Source: Bacteroides sp. 519 (GTDB lineage Bacteria > Bacteroidota > Bacteroidia > Bacteroidales > Bacteroidaceae). Taken from it: DNA of 64,000 nucleotides. The stretch is from positions 1-64,000 of the forward strand of contig NZ_QVMJ01000021.1 of NCBI RefSeq assembly GCF_010500955.1. The letters are read 5' to 3'. Position numbers and translations under genes: made by a program. The notes under the pieces were generated by a model. It worked only from the letters and a program-made list of their open reading frames with translations, did not search any database and was not told the origin of the DNA. Within the stretch, counting starts at the first letter, position 1. Every line of letters begins with the position of its first letter. Below are positions 26,819 to 36,358 of the stretch, piece by piece.

Positions 26819-28252
26819 ATGAAACAAATATATTTATTCTCGATTATAGCAGGTATATTGCTCCTGTTTTCGTCATGTGGGAATGGCTGGCTAGATGAAA
26901 TGGTACCTCAGGAAGAAGTTGAAACAGAAAAAAGTTTAAATACTGCTACCGAAGCCGATTATATGCTAAATGGTATTTACACAGTTTTCCGTAATTATCA
27001 ATATTACGGAGCACGATACACTTACTATGGTGATGCGAAAGGTGAAGATATGCAAGCACGTGGCGATTCTAAACGGGTTGCCAGATACTATTTGTTAACA
27101 TGGAATGCAGTAAATGCTCCAAGTAATTTCTGGTCATATCCGTATACAGTTATCAGAAATGCGAATAATGTTATTAAATTCACCAATAAGTTTGATGGGG
27201 ACGAATTAACCAATGAACTTAAAAATATAAAAGGTGTAGCATTAACAATGCGCGCTATGGCTCACTTTGATTTAGTTAAAGTACATGGCATGCCATACAC
27301 TAAAGATAATGGTGCCTCTCTTGGTGTACCTGTTATTACTGAGATTTTACCTAATAATGCAAAACCAGCAAGAAATACTGTTGCCGAAGTATATACACAA
27401 GTTATTAAAGACCTGGAAGATGCATCTACATTAATTTCAAAATCAAAGAGCGATGGAAAGTTAAATTGGTTTGCTACACGTTTATTGTTATCACGTGCTT
27501 ATTTATATAAAGGAGATAATACAAAAGCCTATGAAATATCTACCGAGTTGATTGCAGAAGCTACTAAAGGCAATACATACCGTCTTTTTACGAATAAGGA
27601 ATATGGTGATGCCTGGAAACAACAAACCGGTTCGGAATATTTCTTTGTTATCATGAATGATGCAGCCGAGATTAGTGATTCTAAGGAGTTTATTAGCTAT
27701 CTGATGCATCGTTCGGGTTACGATGATATAAGTTTAAGTTCGGATTTTATGAAGATTATGGACGAGGACCCAGATGATGTACGACATAAAATAATTGATC
27801 GTTACAGCGAATCCAATAGCAGATGGTATTTGGGTAAATATCTATCTCCCAGCTATAGTGTATCTAATATTCCGGTACTTCGCATTTCCGAAGCTTATCT
27901 AATTGCGGCCGAAGCAGCAATTAAGCTTAACGATAAAACTGCTGCTACCGAATACCTGAATGCTATAGTAACCCGTGCTAATCCGGAGAAATCAGTGTCG
28001 GAAGATGAAGTAGATCTTGATAGAATACTGCTGGAACGCAGAAAAGAATTAGTAGGTGAGGGACATCGTTTGTTCGATGCTATGCGCAACAACAAGAAGA
28101 TTATTCGTGCCGGCAAATCGCACAGTTCTTCATTGTTAACATCTCAAACAAAAGAATTTGATTGGGATTTCCCATTAATTTTAATGCCAATACCAAGAAC
28201 AGAAATGAATGTGAATTCAAATCTTGTTCAGAATCCGGGATTTGGTAACTAA
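26819..28252 (+). CDS. SusD/RagB family outer membrane lipoprotein
   Basis: The 477-residue lipoprotein has a signal ending FSSC (Cys near 20) and a SusD fold: N-terminal TPR-like helices (YMLNGIYTVFRNYQYY) and the C-terminal RagB block LLERRKELVGEGHRLFDAMRN. It should cap the SusC-like receptor on the cell surface and capture the ligand. It lies 19 bases after susC and is followed by a strong terminator hairpin. Confidence 0.95.
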   Translation: MKQIYLFSIIAGILLLFSSCGNGWLDEMVPQEEVETEKSLNTATEADYMLNGIYTVFRNYQYYGARYTYYGDAKGEDMQARGDSKRVARYYLLTWNAVNAPSNFWSYPYTVIRNANNVIKFTNKFDGDELTNELKNIKGVALTMRAMAHFDLVKVHGMPYTKDNGASLGVPVITEILPNNAKPARNTVAEVYTQVIKDLEDASTLISKSKSDGKLNWFATRLLLSRAYLYKGDNTKAYEISTELIAEATKGNTYRLFTNKEYGDAWKQQTGSEYFFVIMNDAAEISDSKEFISYLMHRSGYDDISLSSDFMKIMDEDPDDVRHKIIDRYSESNSRWYLGKYLSPSYSVSNIPVLRISEAYLIAAEAAIKLNDKTAATEYLNAIVTRANPEKSVSEDEVDLDRILLERRKELVGEGHRLFDAMRNNKKIIRAGKSHSSSLLTSQTKEFDWDFPLILMPIPRTEMNVNSNLVQNPGFGN

Positions 28253-28278
28253 GTTTTTACTCAACAAATTTTCTTTTG

Positions 28279-28317
28279 GGGGTGTCAAATGAATGATCAT
28301 ACTTTTGACACCCCTTT
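28279..28317 (+). terminator. Terminator after the SusCD genes
   Basis: An 11-bp perfect stem, GGGGTGTCAAA (28279-28289) with TTTGACACCCC (28304-28314), is followed by TTT. It would separate most SusCD transcripts from the phosphoesterase gene. Confidence 0.7.
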
Positions 28318-28346
28318 CTCTAAATTAAACGTTTCTAAATAAGACT

Positions 28347-29471
28347 ATGAATATTTGTAGTAAACTAATTTTGTTTCTTATTATTACCGGTTTGGGTACA
28401 ATAAATAGTAGTGCTATAACCAAAGAAGAGCCAAAAGAAAAAAATGCCGACGGACCATATTTGTTTTACTTACCAGATGGTAACAAACGTATTATATCTG
28501 TAGATACAAATGGCTGCATAAAAGATACAATATTTGCATCTACAAATTTTATATTGCCAGTAACGTCCCATTCCGGCAAACACAAATTTGAAGTACAATT
28601 ACACCCAATTACCCGACAATCTTGTAAATCCCCTAAATCAAAAAAGCTATTTGTTATCTCCGATCCACACGGTAATCTTGATTGCTTTGTAAGTGTATTA
28701 CGTAGCAACAATATAATTGACGAAAGTTATAACTGGATTTATGGTAAAAACCATTTGATAATTCTGGGCGATGTATTCGATCGTGGAAAAGATGTTCTCC
28801 CCATATTCTGGTTAATCTATAAACTCGAAAAGGAAGCACAGGATGCAGGCGGACAATTATCTTTCCTTTTAGGCAATCATGAACCAATGGTATTAGCCGG
28901 AGATTACCGGTATATGGATAAAACTTATAAGGAACTAGCAGAAAAACTAAATATAGATTATAGGGATATGTTTGGCCCTGATACGGAGTTGGGTTGTTGG
29001 CTAGCTACCCGGAATGCGATGCAGATTATAGGAAACGATCTATTTGTTCATGCAGGTTTGAGCAAAGCTTTTTTAGAAAAAAATCTGTCTGTAGAACAAG
29101 TAAACGAAGAATTGAGTAGAGGACTATTTATGTCGAAACAGGAAAGAAAGGAACTATCACCATTAACCGAATTCCTCTATGGAAGCGAAGGACCAATATG
29201 GTACAGAGGTATGGTACGTAACGATGAAAAGTACAATCCTTTACATATAAACGATTTGCAATTAATCCTGAACAGGTATAAAGTGAAACGAATTATTGTT
29301 GGTCATACCATATTCCCAGATATTAAAACACTATATGGCAGACGGGTTATAACAGTAAATGTGGATAATAAAAAGAACTTTGAGTCTGTTACAGGAAGGG
29401 GAATACTGATTAAAAACAGCAAAACTTTTGTAATCAGTGACAAGGGAATTTTAAAAGAACTATATTTGTAA
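28347..29471 (+). CDS. Secreted PPP-type metallophosphoesterase (calcineurin-like)
   Basis: The 374-residue protein has a signal peptide (about 1-23) and a metallophosphoesterase domain with all five metal motifs: SDPHG (about residue 102), GDVFDRG, GNHEP, HAG and GHT. This pattern is that of the bacterial Shewanella-like Ser/Thr phosphatase group within the PPP family, whose members act on protein or small phosphoesters. The signal peptide puts it in the periplasm or beyond. Position directly after SusCD suggests the ligand of that system carries phosphate; this is inference. Confidence 0.86.
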   Translation: MNICSKLILFLIITGLGTINSSAITKEEPKEKNADGPYLFYLPDGNKRIISVDTNGCIKDTIFASTNFILPVTSHSGKHKFEVQLHPITRQSCKSPKSKKLFVISDPHGNLDCFVSVLRSNNIIDESYNWIYGKNHLIILGDVFDRGKDVLPIFWLIYKLEKEAQDAGGQLSFLLGNHEPMVLAGDYRYMDKTYKELAEKLNIDYRDMFGPDTELGCWLATRNAMQIIGNDLFVHAGLSKAFLEKNLSVEQVNEELSRGLFMSKQERKELSPLTEFLYGSEGPIWYRGMVRNDEKYNPLHINDLQLILNRYKVKRIIVGHTIFPDIKTLYGRRVITVNVDNKKNFESVTGRGILIKNSKTFVISDKGILKELYL

Positions 29472-29512
29472 AATTGATGATATGAAGAGGTTGATAAAAT
29501 TTTGGTTTTCGG

Positions 29513-29542
29513 AACCCTGGGATTGTGAAATTCCAGGGTTTT
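29513..29542. terminator. Terminator between convergent phosphoesterase and bacterioferritin genes
   Basis: AACCCTGG (29513-29520) and CCAGGGTT (29533-29540) form an 8-bp stem extendable with one mismatch, followed by T residues on the plus strand. Confidence 0.6.
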
Positions 29543-29557
29543 ACCGTTTTAACCAAA

Positions 29558-30070
29558 TTAAGCCTTATCAGCTCCTTTACTTCCCATAGCAACATTTTTA
29601 CTACGCTCAATAGATTGAAGGGCCAGGTAATTATCGCCAAAATTATCCATGTTATCAATTTCGGTATCAAACTGATCCTGATGATTTTCTTCCTCAATAA
29701 CCAATTGCTCAAAAACAGCTTTGGTGGCCGAGTCGGCCAATTCAGCACATTCGCGTGCCCATTGGTTATAATGGTCAATAGAATCGGTTTCCATTTGTTC
29801 GGCCTTTTTCAGCATGCCTTCAACATCATGTATTTTTTCAACATGAGCAGAAGTTACCATTTCAACCTCACCTTTGAGAAATAAAATACGTTCGGCTAGT
29901 CTTTCCACATGCATCATTTCAACAATTGCAATGCGTTTAAACTGGTTAGATAGGAAATCGTACCCCATATCGTCGAGCCGGAAGTGAAAATACATATACT
30001 GATGCACAGCTGTTAATTCCTCAGAAACGGCTTTATTGAGCAGTTCAATGCTTCTTTCTCTTTTAATCAT
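29558..30070 (-). CDS. bfr: Bacterioferritin
   Basis: The 170-residue four-helix protein carries the ferroxidase ligands in the expected places: EELTAVHQY on helix A, EMMHVERLAER with the ExxH pair on helix B, ECAEL on helix C and EEENHQDQF on helix D. It would oxidise and store iron in a 24-subunit shell. I chose the ATG at 30068-30070 (MIKRERSIELLNKA), which matches the family N-terminus, over an upstream in-frame start. Single gene, divergent from the AbiE-like pair. Confidence 0.9.
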   Translation of the reverse strand: MIKRERSIELLNKAVSEELTAVHQYMYFHFRLDDMGYDFLSNQFKRIAIVEMMHVERLAERILFLKGEVEMVTSAHVEKIHDVEGMLKKAEQMETDSIDHYNQWARECAELADSATKAVFEQLVIEEENHQDQFDTEIDNMDNFGDNYLALQSIERSKNVAMGSKGADKA

Positions 30071-30194
30071 AGTGTTTGAATTTTTATTTGTTACTGTTTT
30101 GATAGTAAACAAATAGATTAAAAGAATTGTTTGGAAAGCAAGGTGAAAACAGAGAAAAAAAACCTTATCTTTACATTACAAAAATATAAATAGC

Positions 30195-30512
30195 ATGTTT
30201 TTCGATAATTATAATCAGCATAAAGATGCGAAAGTCCGTCCATCATTACTCTGGGAATATGATATGGAGGGTTTTGATTGGCAAGAAATGCGAACTGTAG
30301 TTGTACAGCGTGTAATAGAACGTGGACGAATGGACGATTTCTATGCTATACTTAATATGTATGGTTTAGAAGGGGTTAAAATTGCTATAAAGGAAATACC
30401 TTATTTGAACCCCAAAGATAAAGCTTTCGTTTGTAACATATTTGAAATTAAGAAAGAAGAATTGAAATGTTATATAAAGAAACAGTTTTCCCATCAACAT
30501 TGGAACTCCTGA
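30195..30512 (+). CDS. DUF6922-like putative antitoxin
   Basis: The 105-residue protein resembles the DUF6922 family found in Bacteroidota next to AbiEii-type nucleotidyltransferases (PSLLWEYDMEGFDWQEMRTVVVQRVIERG). It overlaps the next gene by 46 bases in another frame, which ties their expression. It probably antagonises the downstream toxin, as antitoxin of a type IV-like AbiE system. Confidence 0.75.
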   Translation: MFFDNYNQHKDAKVRPSLLWEYDMEGFDWQEMRTVVVQRVIERGRMDDFYAILNMYGLEGVKIAIKEIPYLNPKDKAFVCNIFEIKKEELKCYIKKQFSHQHWNS

Positions 30513-31102
30513 AAAGGATAATGAATGATAGCGCATTGAATGAATTTGTATTGGTAGGTGGAACCGCATTGTCATTACAAATTGGTCACCGTATAAGTGT
30601 CGATTTGGATTTATTCTCCAATACATCTTTTGATGAGGAAGAATTATCTGCGTATCTTTTATCTGCGTACGATTTGGAACTGGATTTTATTTCTAAAAGA
30701 ACAGTTAAAGGTGAAATTCAGGGAGTTCAAATTGATTGCATAGCTCATCAATATCCATGGGTTTCTTCATTTAATATTCTTGAGGGGATTCGATTAGCTA
30801 GCTTATTGGATATTGCCGCAATGAAGTTAAATGCGGTTTCGGGTAATGGTACTCGTGTTAAGGATTTTATTGATCTTGCTTATCTGTCTGGTTATATGTC
30901 TTTTACTGAGATGTTGAAAGCGTATACAAAAAAATATAATGCAAATCCTGTTATAGCTGTAAAATCTATTACATTCTTTGATGATATTAATTTTGATGAG
31001 CCAATAAAAATGATTAATGGTGGGAGATTGAGTTGGAAGAAGATAGAAAAGAGACTGTTGGATATGCAGAGGAATGCTGATAAAGTCTTTGAGTTAATAT
31101 GA
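30467..31102 (+). CDS. AbiEii/AbiGii-type nucleotidyltransferase toxin
   Basis: The 211-residue protein has the nucleotidyltransferase signature LVGGTALSLQIGHRISVDLDLFS at about residues 27-49, including GGTAL, the Arg of GHR, and the DLD metal pair. AbiEii toxins transfer nucleotides and stop growth, often as a response to phage. It overlaps its putative antitoxin gene by 46 bases; the ATG at 30467 (MLYKETVFPST) fits the family N-terminus. A long two-part inverted repeat follows. Confidence 0.85.
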   Translation: MLYKETVFPSTLELLKRIMNDSALNEFVLVGGTALSLQIGHRISVDLDLFSNTSFDEEELSAYLLSAYDLELDFISKRTVKGEIQGVQIDCIAHQYPWVSSFNILEGIRLASLLDIAAMKLNAVSGNGTRVKDFIDLAYLSGYMSFTEMLKAYTKKYNANPVIAVKSITFFDDINFDEPIKMINGGRLSWKKIEKRLLDMQRNADKVFELI

Positions 31103-31107
31103 AAGAT

Positions 31108-31228
31108 GTGGGTAACTCTTTCAGAGTTATAGTAGCTTTATCTAGGACCTACCCCGGACAAGCTTTCACAAAGCGCAGTCCGGGGTAGGCCCTGAAATAA
31201 ACTATTATAACTCTGAAAGAGTTTCCCC
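31108..31228. repeat. Nested two-part inverted repeat between convergent genes
   Basis: Outer arms (about 31108-31134 and 31203-31228) share ACTCTTTCAGAGTTATA. Inner arms (31144-31159 and 31178-31193) are GGACCTACCCCGGAC-like and pair at 15 of 16 positions. It begins six bases after the toxin stop codon. Confidence 0.85.
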
Positions 31229-31250
31229 ATGTTTAGTTAAAGAAAATACC

Positions 31251-31258
31251 TATCTTTG
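31251..31258 (+). promoter_or_regulatory. Orphan -7 promoter box
   Basis: TATCTTTG matches TAnnTTTG but only a 13-codon frame follows. Confidence 0.35.
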
Positions 31259-31265
31259 GCAAATA

Positions 31266-31307
31266 ATGAACCTTTTGTTTATGTCAAACTACCGCCAAAT
31301 TCTATAG
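31266..31307 (+). pseudogene. Possible truncated start of an IS200/REP-associated transposase
   Basis: Downstream of a -7 box a frame reads MNLLFMSNYRQIL then TAG. MSNYRQIL resembles the first residues of Bacteroidota Y1 (IS200-like/REP-associated) transposases as I remember them, where Tyr would follow at the stop position. Nothing recognisable continues beyond it. With only eight informative residues this may be chance. Confidence 0.25.
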
Positions 31308-31340
31308 TATGAATAATGTAGGCTAAATAAGCTCGGTGTA

Positions 31341-32093
31341 TTATCTTTCTTCTAATGTAATTCCATCCATACAGAAATAAGCAGGAGTGTTCATATATCC
31401 ATAATCTTCATCATTATCAGTAGAACTCAGCTCAAATTTAATAACTTCAGCATTTGCAATAGGAGAGAAGTCTACCCATGTCCAGTCTTTGATAATTGTA
31501 TTTTTTCCATCTCTATAGTCAGCCAAGTAAAAATCAATGGAACCGATTTTTTTATCATTAACATCGTATCCAATGATGGTAAGTTTGAACCAATCTCCAT
31601 CTTCGAATTTTGTTTTATTTTGGTAACCATCATTACCATCTTTAATAGCAAGGTATGCATAAGTGCTGTTGGTAATCCAAGCCCCTTTAATAGTATAAAG
31701 ATCTGATTTAAGTAAATTGATTTGTGGAGGATTTGCCATACAAACAGTTAAATAGGTTGTGCCATTTTTCCCTTTACCAGCTATTGCACTATTATTGCTA
31801 TATCCTGGCGTTGTAACATCTGTTTTGTTGGTATAAGTAAAACCTCCTCCAAAGCCACCTGCCGAATAATAATGACTGAATTCTAAATTATTGGAAGGGT
31901 CATTAAATTTACTTTTGTAATATCCCCAATCTAATGGCGGAATAGGTTCTCCATTATCAGTTGTAAACTCACTATTGGCCTCCGTCAATTTACCTTCAAA
32001 ACTAATAACAACCTGAGCTTTGTCGTCATCACTATCGCACCCAACAAAAATAAACGCTACTGTAAATAACAGTAAGAGAGATAATTTTTTCAT
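31341..32093 (-). CDS. DUF4465-like lipoprotein of the B12 locus
   Basis: The 250-residue lipoprotein has a signal ending IFVGC (Cys near 19). The body resembles DUF4465: [24 protein letters not shown], a Gly-rich [11 protein letters not shown], and the C-terminal [11 protein letters not shown]. It is third in an operon under a cobalamin riboswitch, 22 bases after the BtuG-like gene, so a role in surface capture of B12 is likely. Some accessory lipoproteins in such loci (BtuH) bind B12; whether this one is of that type I cannot tell. The start chosen is the ATG at 32091-32093, giving the signal peptide. Confidence 0.82.
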   Translation of the reverse strand: MKKLSLLLLFTVAFIFVGCDSDDDKAQVVISFEGKLTEANSEFTTDNGEPIPPLDWGYYKSKFNDPSNNLEFSHYYSAGGFGGGFTYTNKTDVTTPGYSNNSAIAGKGKNGTTYLTVCMANPPQINLLKSDLYTIKGAWITNSTYAYLAIKDGNDGYQNKTKFEDGDWFKLTIIGYDVNDKKIGSIDFYLADYRDGKNTIIKDWTWVDFSPIANAEVIKFELSSTDNDEDYGYMNTPAYFCMDGITLEER

Positions 32094-32115
32094 AATAAAT
32101 ACTTTAATGTTTATG

Positions 32116-34089
32116 TTAATTATTAAAATGTAAATCCTCAATTGTAGAAATCTCTGTTGATGATTCTCCCATCCAGCCGCAAACCTGATTAACGGCTGTA
32201 TAGATCCTGATGAAATCAATACCATCCAGTTTCACAGGCTTGCCCTCTTTATCCACTGCCCAATCAATCTTAAACTGGCAATGTTCTGTATTATTGGCTT
32301 GATTATCAGCATAACCCCAAGCGTATGGATATTGCACCCAGTTACTTCCTTCCTGAACCCCATTATCAGGCAATCGGGTACCACGGAAAGTCAATTGATC
32401 TTCTTCAATCCAGGCAGGATAATAGGAGTTATCTTTATGAAATGAATTTCTGGGAATGGTACCTTCGTTTCCTTTATTATCAGTCCATTGGATAGCATCC
32501 AGAGATGAGGCCGGACGATAATAAGTTATCTCATAATCCCGGATTGCTTTATCCGATGCATATTCGCTTCCGGCAATTTCGTACCATTCATCATCGGGGA
32601 GTCCATTGCTGTTACTGTCTTTAGAAACAAACACTATACCTGGTTCGGAACTTCCATTGCCTTGAGAACTCCAACTGGCATTTCCATATATCTTGAAATC
32701 ATATTCACCCTCAATGTTGCGAATGGTTTGATTGAAGCCAATGGTAATAGATCCGCCATAGGCTCCCAATGTAAGTAAAGAGCGTTTTTTGATCTGTTCG
32801 CTCGCAAGTTCCAGAACCTTATCATAACCGAAGCCTTCACGATAAGCAGTAGTAATAGTATTCATAAATTGACTTGGCGCGGGCCTATATTCCAGTACTT
32901 TTGTTGCAAAAGCAGTTGGAGCGTTCGGGTTTTCGGGTGCATCATCAATTATACTTTGCGAAAGTTTATCGCTGAACACTATTGTGTTAGGATTTAAACC
33001 AACATTGTTTAGCCGGAATTGTAACTGCCCCTGTGGATTGAAACAAAGTACATCTCCTTTCACCTTATAATCATAAGCATCTGTAATATATACATTGCTG
33101 CTATATGGGTTAACTGTAATACTGAAAGGTGTTTGAATAACTGTTCCATCCGTTATAAAGTTTTCCTGTTCGGTTTGGCCGGTCGATAGATTGAAAACCT
33201 GAATGGTTGATTGTTTTGTTTGATGGTTATAGTTGAACAGATAAGCAAATTCATCGCTGATAGTAAAATCAAGTACTTCTTTGTTCCAGCTTTGATGTAC
33301 TTCATCTGTTTGGCTATCTATCTGAATAAACTTTTTGTTGCCATAAGCAGTAAGGTCGCCCCTTACGGCTACATACACATATCCATAATTGTCTGATAGA
33401 ATTTTTCCAGGATTGCTACCTACTGTTATTTTCTTTATTTCGGAAAAGGTGGGAATGTCTATAACCGATACTGTATTGTCGTAATCAGGATTATCCAATC
33501 CGCCTGAGTTAGATACATATAGTTTATTATTCTGCACACAAATACCATCGGGATTTCGTCCAACAGAAACATATTTGTCAATAGATAGGGTGGTGGTATC
33601 AATCCGGGCTACTGTTCCATCGAATGAGCATACATAGGCTTTACCTTTGTGGAATGCAATGTTACGTGGCTGGCGCGAACTTCCGTTTTCGGTTAATAAT
33701 GGGATACGTTTTAAAGATATACCACTATGGATGTCGATAACCTCTATCTGGCTGGATACATTGACAACAATGTAGAGCTTGGAACCATATATATCCATAT
33801 TGTTTGCAGTATCTCCCAAGCTCCGGCGATTAATATTAAGAAAATAATCGGATACAATCTTATTATCATGAAATGTATAACGGGCCAGTGTGCTGTTATT
33901 CAGGTTAAACAATCCTTCGGAAAGGATGTAAAACTCTGCTGTTCCGGTTTCCGGTGAGATGGAACCGGTATCGGGGACTTCGTTGATATCGTGCATATCA
34001 TCGCAAGAATACAGGAATGTGATGCCAATAAATAGAGCAAACACAGAGACACAGAGACACAGAGCTTTTAAACGTTCAAACAAAATCAT
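32116..34089 (-). CDS. BtuG-like YncE-type beta-propeller surface lipoprotein with C-terminal extension
   Basis: The 657-residue lipoprotein has a signal ending LYSC (Cys near 29). Residues of about 50-390 are a YncE-like seven-bladed propeller ([22 protein letters not shown]; repeated KLYVSN-type strands), as in BtuG proteins that bind B12 on the cell surface and cap BtuB. About 410-657 is a further domain ([51 protein letters not shown]) seen in Bacteroidota surface proteins. Its start overlaps the btuB stop by four bases (ATGA). Codons for the signal peptide core ([12 protein letters not shown]) are a CTCTGTGT repeat identical in kind to intergenic element 1. Confidence 0.86.
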   Translation of the reverse strand: MILFERLKALCLCVSVFALFIGITFLYSCDDMHDINEVPDTGSISPETGTAEFYILSEGLFNLNNSTLARYTFHDNKIVSDYFLNINRRSLGDTANNMDIYGSKLYIVVNVSSQIEVIDIHSGISLKRIPLLTENGSSRQPRNIAFHKGKAYVCSFDGTVARIDTTTLSIDKYVSVGRNPDGICVQNNKLYVSNSGGLDNPDYDNTVSVIDIPTFSEIKKITVGSNPGKILSDNYGYVYVAVRGDLTAYGNKKFIQIDSQTDEVHQSWNKEVLDFTISDEFAYLFNYNHQTKQSTIQVFNLSTGQTEQENFITDGTVIQTPFSITVNPYSSNVYITDAYDYKVKGDVLCFNPQGQLQFRLNNVGLNPNTIVFSDKLSQSIIDDAPENPNAPTAFATKVLEYRPAPSQFMNTITTAYREGFGYDKVLELASEQIKKRSLLTLGAYGGSITIGFNQTIRNIEGEYDFKIYGNASWSSQGNGSSEPGIVFVSKDSNSNGLPDDEWYEIAGSEYASDKAIRDYEITYYRPASSLDAIQWTDNKGNEGTIPRNSFHKDNSYYPAWIEEDQLTFRGTRLPDNGVQEGSNWVQYPYAWGYADNQANNTEHCQFKIDWAVDKEGKPVKLDGIDFIRIYTAVNQVCGWMGESSTEISTIEDLHFNN

Positions 34090-36122
34090 AATTTAACCTT
34101 TATCGTTGCCCTTACCGAACGTCCCGGCATGGGGAAGTACCGTACAATTTCATAATTCTTATCCAGTATATTTAGCATCTCCACACTAATAGAGGTATCT
34201 GCCTTTTTAACTTTGATATTCTTGCTCAAGGATATGCTATGGTCGCTATAACCTTTCAATCTGTTATCGGTTAAATTCTGTCCCAGCGCATACCGTTTTC
34301 CCGAATGAAGAAAAGAGTAGGAAAGGGTTACCCACGGCGTTTCAACCGTTGCCTGTCCCGAACCAGATGCCCGGGGCGTGTAAGCTATCTGATGTTTGTA
34401 GGTTTTTCCTTCCGGGTCGGTAACATCCAATGCCCGTTGATACGTATGATTACCCGATAAATGGATTTGTACATCCTTATGTGGATTCAAGCTGATGCTT
34501 CCGGCAATATCTATTCCTTTGATATCTACTTTGCCCAGATTAACCATGCTCCACACAAATATGTTTTTAGTGGGGATGGCCATGATTTTATTGGTTACCT
34601 TATTGTAATAAGCATCGACTGTTGCCGATATGTATGGAATAAACTTATTGATTTCTTTTGCATAAGTTACCCCTACATTGAACTGGCGGGTGTTTTCGGG
34701 TAACAAATCGGTATTACCTACCTCCGAATAATATAGATCATTAAAGTTAGGTAATCTGAATATGTCTTTATAGAAAGCCCTGATGCGCAACTCTTCATTT
34801 ACGAATGGTTTGATGGCCACAGTGGCATAAGGAGTTAATTTCCTGTGATTTCCTGCGGCTGCACCCAGATCGGTTTTTTCATTCATAACAGTGGCAAGTA
34901 GCGATGCAGATGCCGTTAACCATTCGTTTACATACTTTCCGGCAAGAACCGTAAGCCATGAATAGCGTGTAGGATCAGCAAAATTATTGGTGTTTGCTCT
35001 TAACGTGTTTATACTGCCATCGGTCGAAGCAGAGAATGATAAATTATCAAGTATTCTATATAAGAGAGAGGCCGACAAGTAGTATTCCTGTTGGTAGTAG
35101 CTATTGTCTGTTTTACCATCCGAACCTTTATAGTCCGGATCGAGATAACGTTGATAACTCCAATTCCATCTGGCAGACGTTTGGAAAACCCACTGTCGGC
35201 AAAACTCTTTCTTATACTGAACTTGAGAGAATGTATTTTTATCCCACAAATGTTGTGAGGCATAATCGTAATAAAGGGTGGTTGCTCCCGGTAATCCTCT
35301 GGATGATTGATAATAATAGGTTTTAACCCTGAGCTGTTCCTTCTCCGAAAGATTTCCGAATAATCCGGCTTCGGCACGGAATGTTTGTACATCTGTATTT
35401 TTTCGTTTTTCGCGCGATGTACTGTCGTTTGCATTGCCGTAGTGCAAGGTATAGGGATATTTGCCATCGGCCGACATCCATTCGCCATTCACCGATAAAG
35501 CCCATTTTGTATTTATTTTCTGTTCAACAGATACAGATGGGTTAACCATACCCCACGAACCGGTTTTAAAAGAAACATGTATATTTGTTTTCTTCCCATT
35601 TGCAAAATAGGGAGCTAAGGTTTGTATATTCAGAACCCCGGCAGAGGCAAAGAAACGGGCCGGCAGAAAAATATTATCCGATTGTCCGTTGCTAAGTGTT
35701 AGCCGGTCAACATTGTCGAGCGAGAATCGACCGATATCTATTTGTCCGGTTTGAGCATTTGTTAATGTAATTCCATCATAACCAACAGCAGTATGCTCGG
35801 CCCCTAAGCTACGTAAGGAAACTGTTTTCAGTCCACCAATACCACCATAATCTTTTATGGTGACACCTGCAAAATGCTTCACGGCATCCGATAGTTGAAG
35901 GGCATTTAATCCGGTTAATTGCTCTTTTGTTAATATCTGGGTAGGGGCTGCTGCCCGTACTTCACGGGTTTGCAAATGGTTGGAAATAATAACTTCGGGA
36001 ATGTTGTATATACGTGCAGTATCTACCTGTGCTGTTTGTGCAGATACAGATGAAGAAGCAATAAGCATGCAAATGCTTATAATGCTATACAAAAACCTTG
36101 TTGATGCGTTGTTTTTATTCAT
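34086..36122 (-). CDS. btuB: BtuB-like TonB-dependent cobalamin receptor
   Basis: The 678-residue receptor has a signal peptide ending SSSVSAQ, a plug (about 40-150) with LSDAVKHFAGVTIKDYGGIGGLKTVSLRSLG..., and a 22-strand barrel ending in VRATIKVKL. The cobalamin riboswitch 40 bases upstream identifies the ligand as B12. The frame is open further upstream through the riboswitch itself, so I chose the ATG at 36120-36122 (MNKNNAS). It overlaps the BtuG-like gene by four bases. Confidence 0.93.
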   Translation of the reverse strand: MNKNNASTRFLYSIISICMLIASSSVSAQTAQVDTARIYNIPEVIISNHLQTREVRAAAPTQILTKEQLTGLNALQLSDAVKHFAGVTIKDYGGIGGLKTVSLRSLGAEHTAVGYDGITLTNAQTGQIDIGRFSLDNVDRLTLSNGQSDNIFLPARFFASAGVLNIQTLAPYFANGKKTNIHVSFKTGSWGMVNPSVSVEQKINTKWALSVNGEWMSADGKYPYTLHYGNANDSTSREKRKNTDVQTFRAEAGLFGNLSEKEQLRVKTYYYQSSRGLPGATTLYYDYASQHLWDKNTFSQVQYKKEFCRQWVFQTSARWNWSYQRYLDPDYKGSDGKTDNSYYQQEYYLSASLLYRILDNLSFSASTDGSINTLRANTNNFADPTRYSWLTVLAGKYVNEWLTASASLLATVMNEKTDLGAAAGNHRKLTPYATVAIKPFVNEELRIRAFYKDIFRLPNFNDLYYSEVGNTDLLPENTRQFNVGVTYAKEINKFIPYISATVDAYYNKVTNKIMAIPTKNIFVWSMVNLGKVDIKGIDIAGSISLNPHKDVQIHLSGNHTYQRALDVTDPEGKTYKHQIAYTPRASGSGQATVETPWVTLSYSFLHSGKRYALGQNLTDNRLKGYSDHSISLSKNIKVKKADTSISVEMLNILDKNYEIVRYFPMPGRSVRATIKVKL

Positions 36123-36161
36123 AACCCAGATGCTCTTTCCTCGAAAGCATTTGATTAATAA

Positions 36162-36340
36162 TAGCGCATGGCAGGTCTTCTGACTTGTTTCTGTTGGTAA
36201 GCACCTTCCCGGTTTAAACCAGTGGTAATAGTGTTTGCTTACAACATTAATGAAACTTACAGCAGCGGGACTGTTCGGGATTTTCACCCGATTCCCTTTT
36301 AATCACAACCCTGTACAGGGTTTGGTGAACCAATGCGCCG
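36162..36340 (-). promoter_or_regulatory. Cobalamin riboswitch
   Basis: Read on the minus strand, the closing stem GCGCATTGG (36338-36330) pairs with CCATGCGC (36170-36163). Inside are GGTTCACCAAACC, the GGGTGAAAATCCC and AGTCCCGCTGCTGTAA core of the class, CCGGGAAGGTGC, and the B12 box GTCAGAAGACCTGCC. B12 binding would shut off expression of the three-gene operon. Confidence 0.95.
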
Positions 36341-36348
36341 CAAAGGTA
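36341..36348 (-). promoter_or_regulatory. -7 promoter box for the B12 operon
   Basis: TACCTTTG on the minus strand directly precedes the riboswitch and lies within 20 bases of the upstream gene's stop codon. Confidence 0.6.
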
Positions 36349-36358
36349 GAAAGTTTTT

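Noticed and set aside
36123-36287. N-terminal extension of BtuB
   Set aside because: The open frame runs through the cobalamin riboswitch; the ATG at 36122 gives a proper signal peptide.
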